Assembly: GCF_900103365.1 (NCBI RefSeq)
Contig: NZ_LT629703.1
Span: forward strand, 620,001 to 684,000
DNA length: 64,000 nt
Direction: 5' to 3'
Source of the DNA: Afipia sp. GAS231
Lineage (GTDB): Bacteria > Pseudomonadota > Alphaproteobacteria > Rhizobiales > Xanthobacteraceae
The translations under genes and the position numbers were made by a program. The first letter of the stretch is position 1, and each line of letters begins with the position of its first letter. The notes beneath the pieces are model-generated. The model saw only the letters and a list, made by a program, of their open reading frames with translations, was not told the origin of the DNA and did no database searches. Below, one piece after another: positions 17,260 to 26,476 of this stretch.

Positions 17260-18942
17260 TCAACTATCGATCGTCTTGATTGGCCGGTCCGCGCCGCTCG
17301 TGCGGCTGAGCTCTGCAACGATTGCGGGGAGCCGTTGCTTGAACTCATCGAAATTCTGGAAGAAGTCCTTTTCAGACAAAACTGTTGGAACAATGTGCAT
17401 CGCCTCAAGCTGGTCGATCTGGTCTTGAGGAAGTCCGACAACAAATACCTTTAATCCAGCAGCTTCCAGATCAACCAATACGTCCTGCAGTGCATAAATT
17501 CCGGATTGATCCATATAGGTTACGCGCTCCATCCGCAGCACGAGCATTTTTCCAACCGTCGCTCGCTCAGCAATTCGGCGAAAAGCATAGACAAATCCAA
17601 AGAACAGCGGGCCGTTGACATGCTTGATCAGAAGCCGCTGCTTTAGTTCGTCCGGGATCTCGAGTTCATCCTGCCACAACTCATCTTCGACCAGTGTCAG
17701 AGTCGTGTTCTGTTCCATCGTGCGCGCAATCTTGGTCATGAAGATCAAGGATGCAAGCACGGCGCCGGTGCCGACCGCAGTGATCAGATCAGTGAATATC
17801 GTCAATACCACAACGATCAGCATGACCCACGTGTCGCCGCGCGGCGCGCGAAACAGATGAGCAAGGCTGCGATAGTCGATGATGCTCAACCCGGCGCTGA
17901 CCAGAATTCCTGACAAGACGGCGTGAGGAATGTACCGCACTACGCTGGATAGACCGAGAAGAACCGCCAGCAGGAAGAGACCATGTATCACTCCCGAGGA
18001 GCGATGCCGTCCACCGGCCCGAACATTGATGGCGGTTCGCACGAACGCGCCGGCGCCCGGAATACCGCCGAACAGCGCCGCACCTATATTGCCGGTACCC
18101 TGGCCGATCAGCTCTCGATTGCTGTCGTGATGCGTCTTCGTCATGTTATCCGTGACGAGCGATGTCGTTAAAGCGTCGATCGCGCCGAGGAACGCGAGTT
18201 GAAATGCAGCAATGAAGGAAAACTTGAAGTCGGCAATGTTGAGCCCGGGCAGGACAAAGTCCGGCAGCCCCCTGGGAATGTCGCCGATGGTCGGCGCCGA
18301 AAGCCCGAAAGCTACGGCTATGCCCGTCAGCAGGATCAATGCAACGAGAGACGGAGGCACGGCCGAAAGAAAGCGCGGGAGAAGAAATGATATCGCGACG
18401 GTCGCCGCCGCAAGCAGGAACGCATCAAGGCGGGCGCCTTGCGCGAGGGCGCCGAAAGACTTCAGAATTTCGACCGGATTGGATGATGGCGAAGGCAGAC
18501 CCACTATCGGGAAAATCTGCTGAATGATGATGATAATCCCGATGCCTGTCATCAGGCCCGAGATCGCCGGATATGGCAGGAACCGAATATAATTTCCAAG
18601 CCTTGCGATCCCGAAGAGCACTTGCAAGGCACCCGCGAGGCAAAAAATTCCAACAACCGGCGCGAGCTGCACTACTCCGTTGGATGATGTGTTTGCCGCA
18701 ACGACGCTGGCCGCAATAAGCGTCATGGGTGCCGTCGGACCGGAGATCTGGACTGGCGTGCCTCCCAACAGTGCGGCAACGATGCCCAGGATAATTCCAC
18801 CGTACAATCCGGCGGCAGGCCCCAATCCCGAGGCAACGCCAAACGCGAGGCAAAGCGGCAACGCTACGATGCCGGCAGTTATGCCGCCAAAAATGTCGCC
18901 ACGCGTGATCGCGATCCCTGACAAAATTCTCCCCTTTTCCAA
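17260..18942 (-). CDS. SulP family anion transporter with STAS domain
   Basis: This is a 560-residue inner-membrane transporter of the SulP/SLC26 family, which carries sulfate, bicarbonate or dicarboxylates. The membrane core (residues about 12-410) begins GDIFGGITAGIVALPLCLAFGVASGLGP, followed by the family hallmark SGPTAPMTLIAA and NRELIGQGTGNIGAALFGGIPGAGAFVRTAINVRAGGRHRSSGVIHG. The C-terminal STAS domain (about 440-545) has LVLRMERVTYMDQSGIYALQDVLVDLE. The frame opens with TTG at 18942; another TTG at 18924 follows AGGGGAG and is an alternative start. The substrate is not inferable. Confidence 0.9.
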   Translation of the reverse strand: MEKGRILSGIAITRGDIFGGITAGIVALPLCLAFGVASGLGPAAGLYGGIILGIVAALLGGTPVQISGPTAPMTLIAASVVAANTSSNGVVQLAPVVGIFCLAGALQVLFGIARLGNYIRFLPYPAISGLMTGIGIIIIIQQIFPIVGLPSPSSNPVEILKSFGALAQGARLDAFLLAAATVAISFLLPRFLSAVPPSLVALILLTGIAVAFGLSAPTIGDIPRGLPDFVLPGLNIADFKFSFIAAFQLAFLGAIDALTTSLVTDNMTKTHHDSNRELIGQGTGNIGAALFGGIPGAGAFVRTAINVRAGGRHRSSGVIHGLFLLAVLLGLSSVVRYIPHAVLSGILVSAGLSIIDYRSLAHLFRAPRGDTWVMLIVVVLTIFTDLITAVGTGAVLASLIFMTKIARTMEQNTTLTLVEDELWQDELEIPDELKQRLLIKHVNGPLFFGFVYAFRRIAERATVGKMLVLRMERVTYMDQSGIYALQDVLVDLEAAGLKVFVVGLPQDQIDQLEAMHIVPTVLSEKDFFQNFDEFKQRLPAIVAELSRTSGADRPIKTIDS

Positions 18943-18993
18943 ACTCCCCGGACAGAACCGGCAAGTTCACTCTCGTGAACGGTATGGAATCAA

Positions 18994-19479
18994 TCAGGTA
19001 TCTGGAACGTAGGGTAGCGCCGATTTGTGGGCGCAAAGCCGAAGCTTGCCATCCTTGCAGAGGCGAAAAACGAAGGTCTTGTCGACCATGATTTCGTTCC
19101 CCTCATAGTCGGCGAGATATACGTTGCCCATGGTAATGGCAATTATTCCGTGAATCTGAATCCCATTTTCAGCGGCGTTGTTGTCGTACCAGACGCGCGC
19201 CCAAGGCTTTAAGGCAAAGCCCTTGTCATCGGGAAATTCGGGATCGCCACCGACAAAGTATGACAGTGCACCTCGCGCCGTATTGCGAAACGTCTGACGG
19301 CCGTGAGCCTGCGTGGGTTTGAAAAACACCACTCCGTCCTGGTAATCGTAGAGTTCATCGATCACGACCGTTGCAGCCGCCCGAAAATCTCCGGACGCCT
19401 TATAGACCGTTCCGATCCTCACTAAACCTTCGCACCATGCCTGTTGAGCCGCATTCACTTGCCTCTCGGTGATAGTCAT
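18994..19479 (-). CDS. SnoaL/NTF2-like protein (often mis-annotated phosphoribosyl-AMP cyclohydrolase)
   Basis: The protein has 161 residues and an NTF2-like alpha+beta pattern: AQQAWCEGLVRIGTVYKASGDFRAAA, LYDYQDGVVFFKPT, GALSYFVGGDPEFPDDKGFALKPWARV, then MGNVYLADYEGNEIMVDKTFVF. Homologues that I recall carry an unsupported 'phosphoribosyl-AMP cyclohydrolase' label; the HisI metal-binding cysteines are absent here, so I reject that name. It is co-directional with the SulP gene, 51 bp upstream of it, and probably co-transcribed. Function unknown. Confidence 0.7.
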   Translation of the reverse strand: MTITERQVNAAQQAWCEGLVRIGTVYKASGDFRAAATVVIDELYDYQDGVVFFKPTQAHGRQTFRNTARGALSYFVGGDPEFPDDKGFALKPWARVWYDNNAAENGIQIHGIIAITMGNVYLADYEGNEIMVDKTFVFRLCKDGKLRLCAHKSALPYVPDT

Positions 19480-19826
19480 TCGATCACTCCAGTGAGGGCG
19501 GCACGAGAAGTAAGCGCAAGTATGTTTGCGCTTTAGTCGGATGTTTTCAAGTTTAGATTACGTTGAAGCGGAAGTGGAAAGTCGCTTACCGTGCTTTTGT
19601 CCGACAACGATCTTACGGCTTCGAAGAGCGATATCATGGGTTTGGTGGCGTGCATGGTGTTCGTATTGCGATGCAACCAGAGAACAACGCCGGAAGGGTA
19701 GCTTCCCGCCGGACGCTATCGCGCAAAGATCACATGGATGAGATCGGCCGCTCTTGGCAGGCGGCATTGTTTGGGGAAGAATGCAACACGCCGACGCCGC
19801 CTCAAATGCCTCAGATGGAGCCGACA
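19480..19826. other. divergent intergenic region between the SnoaL-like gene and the RND operon
   Basis: This 347-bp gap should carry the promoters of both island transcription units. It is AT-richer than the surroundings (for example ATGTTTTCAAGTTTAGATTA at about 19540). A frame continuous with the adaptor gene runs upstream to 19563, but the encoded sequence precedes a lipoprotein signal and is unlikely to be translated. I see no clear operator. Confidence 0.4.
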
Positions 19827-20933
19827 ATGAGTCGACGACCGTTGCGGTTTGTGATCTGCGCGATGATCGTGTTCGGCTTACAAGCCTGCAGCGGAAAGGA
19901 TCCGGAAGTCACCGAGCAACCCGTGCGGGGACTTCGCGCCTTCAAGGTAGGCACAAAAGCCGAGAGTCGGGTTCGCCGTTTTCCCACGGTCCTGCAGCCG
20001 GCGGACGTCAGCAGTCTATCCTTCGAAATTACCGGACAATTGAAAGCGGTAACGCTCGCTGTCGGCCAAAAGGTGCAGTTGGGAGACCTTCTGGCGGAAA
20101 TCGACTCGCGTTCGCTGCAGTCGCAGGTCGACCAGGCCAGTGCCGGCGTGCAGCAGGCGCAGGCCCAGCTCGATAACGCAGAAGGCGATTTCCGGCGCAA
20201 GGAAGACCTGCTCGGAAAAGGGGTCACAACCCAAGCCATATTCGATCAGTCGAAAGCGACCTTGCTCACGGCGAGAGCGCAATTCGACCAGGCGAAGCGC
20301 CAGCTCGAACTGGCAGAACACAACCTGGACCGCAGCAAGCTCGTTGCTCCGTTCTCCGGCACCATCGCCCGCGTCGAGGTCAAGTCATTCGCACAGGTTT
20401 CAGCCGGGCAACCGATTGTCACCTTGTACAGTGACGACCGTTTCGAGATGTCTTTCCTCATTCCCTCCCCGACCTTTCAAACCCTGAAGGTCGGGCAACC
20501 GGTCACCGTCAAGGTCGCCGACATGCCTGATCTCTCGCTCAAGGGAGAGATCAAGGAGCTCGGGTCCAAGGCAGAGCAGGTCTCTGCGTTCCCGGTCGTT
20601 GTCCGGCTGGAAGATAGGGTTGCGGGGCTGAATGCCGGGATGTCGGTCGAAGTCGCGATCCAGGAGCCACTGATCGGTGTAGAAAGCGGCTTTCTGCTGC
20701 CGCTCAGTGTCATTGCGCCCGAGGCCGGAAAGGAACTGGAGGGCGCTGCGACCGTCTTTGTCTATAATGGCGCCAGCTCGACAGTGAACAAGCGCAAGGT
20801 CACAGTTGGAGGGGTCCGTGACAATCGCCTGATCGTCACGGAAGGCCTTGGCGCGGGCGACATCGTTGCCGCGGCCGGCGTCTCCTATTTGCTTGACGGA
20901 CAAAAAGTCAAGCTTCTACCCGTCGTGGAGTAG
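19827..20933 (+). CDS. RND efflux periplasmic adaptor (membrane fusion protein), lipoprotein
   Basis: This 368-residue adaptor links an RND pump to an outer-membrane channel. The ATG at 19827 (GGAG just upstream) gives a lipoprotein signal with lipobox LQAC, Cys near residue 18. Domains: lipoyl/barrel-sandwich (SFEITGQLKAVTLAVGQKVQLGDLLAEID), a coiled-coil hairpin (about residues 95-160, SLQSQVDQASAGVQQAQAQL...), RSKLVAPFSGTIARVEVKSFAQVSAGQPI, then beta-barrel and membrane-proximal domains. It ends 5 bp before the pump gene, with which it forms an operon; no outer-membrane factor is encoded here. Confidence 0.92.
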   Translation: MSRRPLRFVICAMIVFGLQACSGKDPEVTEQPVRGLRAFKVGTKAESRVRRFPTVLQPADVSSLSFEITGQLKAVTLAVGQKVQLGDLLAEIDSRSLQSQVDQASAGVQQAQAQLDNAEGDFRRKEDLLGKGVTTQAIFDQSKATLLTARAQFDQAKRQLELAEHNLDRSKLVAPFSGTIARVEVKSFAQVSAGQPIVTLYSDDRFEMSFLIPSPTFQTLKVGQPVTVKVADMPDLSLKGEIKELGSKAEQVSAFPVVVRLEDRVAGLNAGMSVEVAIQEPLIGVESGFLLPLSVIAPEAGKELEGAATVFVYNGASSTVNKRKVTVGGVRDNRLIVTEGLGAGDIVAAAGVSYLLDGQKVKLLPVVE

Positions 20934-20938
20934 GTATC

Positions 20939-23900
20939 GTGAGTCTCCTCACGCGATTTGGTCTTGCGCGGTCGCGATTCACCATTGCAGCCATGATTGG
21001 GCTGCTTGTTGCCGGCGTGGTCCTCTATCCGAATTTTCCCAAGCGCGAGGACCCGGTCATCGTCATTCGCACGGCGGTGGTATCGGCGCTGTTCCCGGGA
21101 ATGGCGCCCGAGCGCATCGAAAACCTGATTGCGGTTCCGATCGAACGGAAAATCCGCGAGCTCGCCGAAGTCAAGGATATCAGGACGCTTGGGAGCGAAG
21201 GATCGCTGACGATCTACGTCGATCTCAACGATGAGGTCGGCAATGTCAGCGCGACCTGGCAACGGCTGCGCGACAAGGTTGGCGACGTCAAGATCGAGCT
21301 GCCCGACGGCGTCGTCGGCCCGTTCGTCAACAGCGACTTCGGCGATGTTGCCATTGCAACGATCGCGATAACCGGCGATGGTTTTTCACCGCGCGAACTG
21401 AAGGATGTCGCGGACGATTTCCGCAAGAAACTCTATCAGCTGAGCGGAATCTCCAAGATTGATCTCTTCGGGGTTCAGGACGAACGCGTTTGGCTGGAAC
21501 TGGACACGCGAAAACTCGCGGCCGTCGGCGTCCAGCTCAACACCCTGGTCAAGGACCTTCAGGCGCAAAACGTCGTGCTGCCGTCGGGATCCATCAATAT
21601 CGAGGGCACACGCCTGCTGCTGGAAACATCAGGCGACTTTCCGAATGTGCGTGGCGTCGAAACCATGCTGACCCGCGTGGGTGCGACGGACAACCTGGTA
21701 AGACTTGCCGATCTCGTCACCGTTCACCGCGGCTACGTCTCCCCCAAAATCAAGCCGGCTTACTTCAACGGGCGATCCGCAGTCGTGCTCAGCGTGATCA
21801 TGCAGCCCGATCAGGATGTAACTCAGCTTGGACAAAAGCTGCGCGCGACGGCACGCGCCTATGAGCAGCAACTCCCGATCGGATATGCGATCAATTTCGC
21901 GACTTACCAGGCGGAACAGGTCCGCGCCTCCGTCAATTCTGCGCTGTCAAACGTTGCGCAGACCTTTGTCGTCGTGGCCGCGCTGGTCGTGCTGTTTCTG
22001 GGCCTGCGCGCGGGATTGGTCGCGGCGATGATCGTTCCCTTCGCTGTGATGTTTTCGCTCATCGGCATGCGTTGGCTCGGCATTGCGCTCGAGCAGGTAT
22101 CGATTGCTGCCATCATCATTGCACTGGGTCTCCTGGTCGACAACGGCGTGGTGATCGTCGAGGATATTGTCAGCCGGATGGGCCGCGGCGTGCCGGCCCA
22201 GGCTGCGGGTCTCGCCTCCGGCGAGCAATACGCGCTTCCCCTGCTGATATCGTCGGTCACGACGGTTGCGGCTTTTCTGCCGCTGTTTCTGCTTCCGGGA
22301 TCGTCGGGCGAATATGGCTACTCGCTCGCCGCGGTCGTCGCCTTGACGCTGACCGGCTCGTGGATCACGGCCGTCTACATCCTTCCGGCGTTGACGGTCT
22401 GGTTGTTCGGCCGCGGCCAGGTTGCGGAAAACCAGGCTGCTTCTCCTTCACGGCTGCAAAGGCTCTACGCGATCGCCTTGCGGACCGCGCTCCGCTTTTC
22501 GCCGATCGTGCTGGCCGCGTGCATCGTCTTAGTCTTGCTGTCGCTGTCGCTGTTCGGCCGCGTGCCAAAACAGATGTTCCCGCTGAGCGAGCGCAACCAG
22601 TTCCTCATTTACATGAACATGCCTGATGGAACCGACGTCTCCCGCACCGAGACCAAAGCGCTGGAAATCTCCAGATGGCTCGGCGACAAGACCCAAAACC
22701 CCGAGATCGCGAGCAACATCGTCTACATCGGGGATGGCGGCCCGAGATTCTATCTGACGCTGACTCCCGTGGCGCCCGATCCCGCGTCGGCCTTCTTCCT
22801 GATCAACACCAACGACTACGCCGGTGCAGTGCGGGCTGCGGATCGCGCCTGGAAATATCTGTACGCCAATCACCCGGAAGCGAGGTTCAAGATCAAGCGC
22901 CTGGCGATGGGCGCGGTGGAATCCGGCATCGTCGACGTAGAAATCTCCGGCCCCGACGCCGACCGCCTGCTGGCGCTCAGCGCAAGCGTACAAGCGCTGT
23001 TTCGGGCGGCGCCGGACGTTCACGACAACGAAGACGATTGGGGCAACAAGCTCATCAAGGTGGTTGTCGAGATCGATCAGGATCGCGCGCGGCAGCTCGG
23101 AATAACATCCGAAGAGATTACGCAGCTCCTCAATACCTATTTCAGCGGTGCCGCCGTGTCGATCTATCGCGAAGGCGACAATCTCATTCCCATCGTGCTC
23201 CGCGCCGGAGCATACACCTCCGAGAATCTGGAAGGGCTCACCAGCGCGACCTTCGCGAAGAATGGCGGATTGATCCCGCTCGCACAGGTGGCCAGGCTAA
23301 GGCCGGAGTTCGATTTTGCTCGCATCAGGCGGAAAAACCAGGAACGAACGATCACCGTCACCGCCCGGAGCGCTTCGCTGACGGCCGGGCAGCTCCTGGA
23401 GTCCATTCGCCCCGCCCTGCCGGCGCTCGACCTGGCCGGCGGCTATCACTACACGATCGGGGGCGAGATCGAGAAGAGCGCGGAGACCAACCAGAAGCTC
23501 GCCGCAGGATTTCCTCTCGCCCTTGGCATCATGGTGCTGGCGATCATTCTGCAATTCAACTCCTTTCGGCGCACACTGCTGACATTCATCACCATTCCGT
23601 TGATCGTGATCGGCATCCCATTCGGCCTGCTGCTGACCGGACAGCCGCTTTCGTTCTTTGGAACGCTCGGCATCATCAGCCTATCGGGAATCATCATCAA
23701 CAACGCCATCGTGCTGATCGATCAGATCGACATCGAGCGAAGGGAGCTTGACCTGCGCGACGCGATTGTTGTCGCCTCTGAAAAGCGTTTGCGACCGATC
23801 CTGCTGACATCGGCAACGACAGTGCTCGGACTGGCGCCGATGGCGATCGCCGGCGGCGCATTATGGCAGCCCATGGCCGTGCTCATGATGTCCGGGCTTG

Positions 23901-23977
23901 CCATCGCTTCGCTGTTGACACTGTTCTTTGTGCCGGCCGGATATTTGCTGCTCTTCCGGTTCGACAAGAGGCTTTAG
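20939..23977 (+). CDS. RND family efflux pump permease
   Basis: This 1,012-residue proton-driven inner-membrane pump has the AcrB-type layout: helix 1 near residues 11-30, a periplasmic porter domain (PERIENLIAVPIERKIREL...), helices 2-6 around residues 335-530 with the proton-relay LGLLVDNGVVIVEDI, helix 7 near 525-545, a second porter half, and helices 8-12 near 865-1005 (LSGIIINNAIVLID). The length and motif order are complete. It starts with GTG at 20939. The compound exported cannot be told from sequence; the group (HAE-1/HAE-like) often exports drugs or aromatic compounds. Confidence 0.93.
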   Translation: MSLLTRFGLARSRFTIAAMIGLLVAGVVLYPNFPKREDPVIVIRTAVVSALFPGMAPERIENLIAVPIERKIRELAEVKDIRTLGSEGSLTIYVDLNDEVGNVSATWQRLRDKVGDVKIELPDGVVGPFVNSDFGDVAIATIAITGDGFSPRELKDVADDFRKKLYQLSGISKIDLFGVQDERVWLELDTRKLAAVGVQLNTLVKDLQAQNVVLPSGSINIEGTRLLLETSGDFPNVRGVETMLTRVGATDNLVRLADLVTVHRGYVSPKIKPAYFNGRSAVVLSVIMQPDQDVTQLGQKLRATARAYEQQLPIGYAINFATYQAEQVRASVNSALSNVAQTFVVVAALVVLFLGLRAGLVAAMIVPFAVMFSLIGMRWLGIALEQVSIAAIIIALGLLVDNGVVIVEDIVSRMGRGVPAQAAGLASGEQYALPLLISSVTTVAAFLPLFLLPGSSGEYGYSLAAVVALTLTGSWITAVYILPALTVWLFGRGQVAENQAASPSRLQRLYAIALRTALRFSPIVLAACIVLVLLSLSLFGRVPKQMFPLSERNQFLIYMNMPDGTDVSRTETKALEISRWLGDKTQNPEIASNIVYIGDGGPRFYLTLTPVAPDPASAFFLINTNDYAGAVRAADRAWKYLYANHPEARFKIKRLAMGAVESGIVDVEISGPDADRLLALSASVQALFRAAPDVHDNEDDWGNKLIKVVVEIDQDRARQLGITSEEITQLLNTYFSGAAVSIYREGDNLIPIVLRAGAYTSENLEGLTSATFAKNGGLIPLAQVARLRPEFDFARIRRKNQERTITVTARSASLTAGQLLESIRPALPALDLAGGYHYTIGGEIEKSAETNQKLAAGFPLALGIMVLAIILQFNSFRRTLLTFITIPLIVIGIPFGLLLTGQPLSFFGTLGIISLSGIIINNAIVLIDQIDIERRELDLRDAIVVASEKRLRPILLTSATTVLGLAPMAIAGGALWQPMAVLMMSGLAIASLLTLFFVPAGYLLLFRFDKRL

Positions 23978-24229
23978 GGACACCATCATGAAGCGGGAGG
24001 CCCGCCGATTTCGACGCTGGGCTACGCCACTACACTCTCGTGTGGAAATGGTGGTTTCGCGGGGCGTTGGTTCAAATAAGGATGCGACGACCGAAAGAGC
24101 AAGCACTGCACCGAGACGCGCGAAATCAAACAGGCAAGATTGCGCGGAACAAAAACCAGCGCTCGCTGTGAGTAACAATGTGGGAGTATAAATCGCGAAA
24201 ATACTTTTCGCATCAATGATTTACGCCCT

Positions 24230-24245
24230 TGGTGCGCTCGGAGGG
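24230..24245 (-). repeat. attachment-site-like direct repeat, tRNA copy
   Basis: This is the 3' end of tRNA-Leu including the encoded CCA. It is identical over 16 bp to 17072-17087 in the same orientation. Confidence 0.75.
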
Positions 24246-24314
24246 ACTCGAACCCCCACGATTTTACTCACTGCCACCTCAAGGCAGCGCGTCTACCAAT
24301 TCCGCCACGAGCGC
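24230..24314 (-). tRNA. tRNA-Leu (anticodon GAG)
   Basis: Read on the minus strand, the 85-base gene begins GCGCTCGTGGCGGAATTGGT and ends CGAGCGC-A-CCA, so CCA is encoded. The acceptor stem GCGCTCG/CGAGCGC is perfect. The D arm contains GGAATTGGTAGAC. The anticodon arm is CTGCC-TTGAGGT-GGCAG, giving anticodon GAG (reads CUC/CUU). A long variable arm and the T arm GGGGGTTCGAGTCCC are present, as in class II tRNA-Leu. Its 3' end is the likely integration site of the adjacent island. Confidence 0.96.
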
Positions 24315-24411
24315 TTGGGATACCGGCTGGAACGATGCGGCCTGCCGGATCAACGGCGCCGATGTAACAAATCGGAGATGGGGGGACAAGGCGGTTTTGC
24401 GACCGAATTAG

Positions 24412-24696
24412 CTACCTAACACCCGGTAATTTCGGCAGCATTTGCTTGACTTCGACCGCGATACGGTTGCGATCCACCAGCACCACGCCGGAAGCCACCG
24501 GCAGGTTGTTGGCGAGGATCTTGACCTCGTCCGCCTCGGTGGCATCCAGCTCGATGATAGCGCCGCGGGAGAGCCGCATGACCTGGTGGATGGGCATTGT
24601 GGTGGTGCCGAGCACCACCATGAGATCGACGGAGACTTTATCGAGGGTCGCCACTTCTGAACCACCAAACCAAGAACTAAATCTGTTGGGTTCCAA
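24412..24696 (-). CDS. FliN-like (SpoA domain) flagellar switch protein, isolated
   Basis: This 94-residue protein consists of a single SpoA/FliN C-terminal domain: VSVDLMVVLGTTTMPIHQVMRLSRGAIIELD followed by VKILANNLPVASGVVLVDRNRIAVEVKQML. In FliN and related YscQ proteins this domain builds the cytoplasmic C-ring. It is shorter at the N-terminus than many FliN proteins, and no other flagellar or type III secretion gene is in the window. It is divergent from lipB across only 22 bp. Product could be FliN or a FliN-like paralogue. Confidence 0.85.
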   Translation of the reverse strand: MEPNRFSSWFGGSEVATLDKVSVDLMVVLGTTTMPIHQVMRLSRGAIIELDATEADEVKILANNLPVASGVVLVDRNRIAVEVKQMLPKLPGVR

Positions 24697-24718
24697 CTGA
24701 CCACGTTATGGTTAGCCA

Positions 24719-25444
24719 ATGGTTAATGATCGCCAAAGCCTTGATTTGACGACCTTCGCGCGGCCTTCCGGCGGTGGGGACGTCGAATGGCGAATCGCGG
24801 CCGCCCCCGTGCCCTACCCCGAGGCCGTCGCTGCGATGGAAGCGCGCGCGGCCGATATCGCCGACGGAAAGGCTTCCGAACTGGTGTGGCTGCTGGAGCA
24901 TCCGCCGCTCTACACCTCCGGCACCAGCGGCAAGCGGGCCGACCTGCTCGATCCGCGATTCCCCCTGTTCACCACCGGCCGTGGGGGCCAGCTCACCTAT
25001 CACGGCCCGGGCCAGCGGGTGGCCTATGTGATGCTCGACCTGAAGCGGCGCCGGCCCGACGTGCGCGCCTATGTCGCCGGCCTGGAAGAATGGATCATCC
25101 GGACGCTCGATGCCTTCAACGTCAGGGGCGAGCGCCGGGAGGATCGCGTCGGCGTCTGGGTGAAGCGGCCCGACAAGGGCGCCGGCCACGAAGACAAGAT
25201 CGCTGCGATCGGCGTGCGGCTGCGGCGCTGGGTGTCGTTCCACGGCATCGCCATCAATGTCGAGCCGGAGCTCGCACATTTCCAGGCGATCGTGCCCTGC
25301 GGCGTTGTTGATGCCAGATACGGCGTCACCTCGCTGGTCGATCTCGGCCTTCCCGTAACGATGGAAGACGTCGACGTCGCGCTCCGGCAGGCTTTTATCG
25401 AAGTGTTCGGCGCGACCGCGCGCCTGCCGGAAGTGGCGAGCTAG
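24719..25444 (+). CDS. lipB: octanoyl-[acyl-carrier-protein]-protein transferase LipB
   Basis: This 241-residue enzyme moves octanoate from acyl carrier protein to lipoyl domains, the first step of lipoate synthesis. The LipB motifs are present: [37 protein letters not shown], the invariant lysine segment [10 protein letters not shown]...[22 protein letters not shown], and [14 protein letters not shown] with the active-site Cys near residue 196. The stop codon overlaps that of the convergent hydrolase in the shared palindrome CTAG. Confidence 0.95.
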   Translation: MVNDRQSLDLTTFARPSGGGDVEWRIAAAPVPYPEAVAAMEARAADIADGKASELVWLLEHPPLYTSGTSGKRADLLDPRFPLFTTGRGGQLTYHGPGQRVAYVMLDLKRRRPDVRAYVAGLEEWIIRTLDAFNVRGERREDRVGVWVKRPDKGAGHEDKIAAIGVRLRRWVSFHGIAINVEPELAHFQAIVPCGVVDARYGVTSLVDLGLPVTMEDVDVALRQAFIEVFGATARLPEVAS

Positions 25445-26409
25445 ATTCCCGGCAGCGTGCCCAAAAATTCGAGCAGTGCTGCGTTGACCTCGGCGGGCCG
25501 CTCCTGTTGCAGCCAGTGGCCGGCGCCTTCCATGATCCTGACCAGCCGAAGGTCGGCGCATTGGGCCCGCATCAGTTCGACCATATCGACGCCGGGGATC
25601 ATGCCCAGGATGGGTTCGAGGCTGCCGGCCAGGAATGCCGCCGGTTGCGCGATCTGCTGGCCATCGAACTCGGCCATGTCGGCGAAATCGCGCTCGGAAT
25701 TGCGATAGCGATTGAGCGGACCGCGAAATCCGCTCTCGCGGAACCGGCTTTCGTAATAATCGAGGTCGGCCTCGGTCAGCCAGGACGGAAGCTGCGCAGG
25801 ATCGACCAGGCGATCGAGCAATCCCGGTCCTGCCGGATTTGCGACCCTGTCGTCTGCTTTCCGCGCCTCGCCGCTGCTCCCGTAGTAGAACTTGCGCAGG
25901 CTGATGCGGATGTCGGCTTCCAGTTCAGCCTCGGCGACGCCGGGCTCCTGAAAATAGAGCTGATAGAAGAAGCGGTCCTGGTAGATCTTGCGGAACAGCT
26001 CGACACTCGGCATCGGCCCGCGGCCGAGATACGGTGCGCTCAGTCCGGCCACCGCGCGAACGCGCGCGGGGTGAAACAGCGCGGTCGCATAAGCGATCGG
26101 GGCGCCCCAGTCATGGCCGACAACGACGGCTTGCCGGGCGCCGAGCGCGGAAATCAGGCCTGCGATGTCGCCGCACATTTCCTTGATCGCGTAGGCATCG
26201 ATCGCATGCGGCCTGTCGCTGCCGCCATATCCACGCACATCCGGGGCGGCGACCCGGAAGCCGGCATCCGCCAGCACCGGAATCTGATGCCGCCAGGAAT
26301 ACCAGCTCTCGGGAAAGCCGTGGACCAGCACGATCAGGGGCCCCTCGCCCGTGATCGCCACGCGAAGCCGCGCGGCGCCGGTGTCAATGCTCTGCAAATC
26401 GATCGGCAT
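25441..26409 (-). CDS. alpha/beta hydrolase, epoxide hydrolase-like
   Basis: This 322-residue alpha/beta-hydrolase has the oxyanion motif [18 protein letters not shown], the [10 protein letters not shown] strand, the nucleophile elbow [12 protein letters not shown] (Asp nucleophile, near residue 106), and a C-terminal catalytic His in [11 protein letters not shown]. An Asp nucleophile within GHDWGA plus lid tyrosines are the usual signs of soluble epoxide hydrolases or haloalkane dehalogenases; the HGxP motif favours epoxide hydrolase. Ends tail-to-tail with lipB. Confidence 0.88.
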   Translation of the reverse strand: MPIDLQSIDTGAARLRVAITGEGPLIVLVHGFPESWYSWRHQIPVLADAGFRVAAPDVRGYGGSDRPHAIDAYAIKEMCGDIAGLISALGARQAVVVGHDWGAPIAYATALFHPARVRAVAGLSAPYLGRGPMPSVELFRKIYQDRFFYQLYFQEPGVAEAELEADIRISLRKFYYGSSGEARKADDRVANPAGPGLLDRLVDPAQLPSWLTEADLDYYESRFRESGFRGPLNRYRNSERDFADMAEFDGQQIAQPAAFLAGSLEPILGMIPGVDMVELMRAQCADLRLVRIMEGAGHWLQQERPAEVNAALLEFLGTLPGI

Positions 26410-26476
26410 GCGCGCCGGTCCCGGTGAAGTCCCAACTATAAATTGGACCTTCGCGGAGTCCAGCGCGCGCCGGGCC

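Larger units (their letters stand above)
17088..24229. mobile_element. putative genomic island at tRNA-Leu(GAG), no integrase seen
   Basis: The segment is bounded by a 16-bp direct repeat derived from the tRNA-Leu 3' end. It holds four genes: a SulP transporter, a SnoaL-like protein, and an RND adaptor and pump. Several use TTG/GTG starts or sit in long AT-richer spacers, unlike the neighbours. There is no recognisable integrase, transposase or mobilisation gene, so it may be a decayed island or one mobilised in trans. The call rests on the repeat geometry. Confidence 0.6.

Noticed and set aside
18994..19479. Annotation as phosphoribosyl-AMP cyclohydrolase (HisI)
   Set aside because: The HisI metal-binding cysteines are absent, and the fold pattern is NTF2/SnoaL-like.
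17088..24229. Integrase or recombinase gene in the island
   Set aside because: I checked both strands, including the 250 bp between the RND pump gene and tRNA-Leu; no tyrosine or serine recombinase motif is visible.
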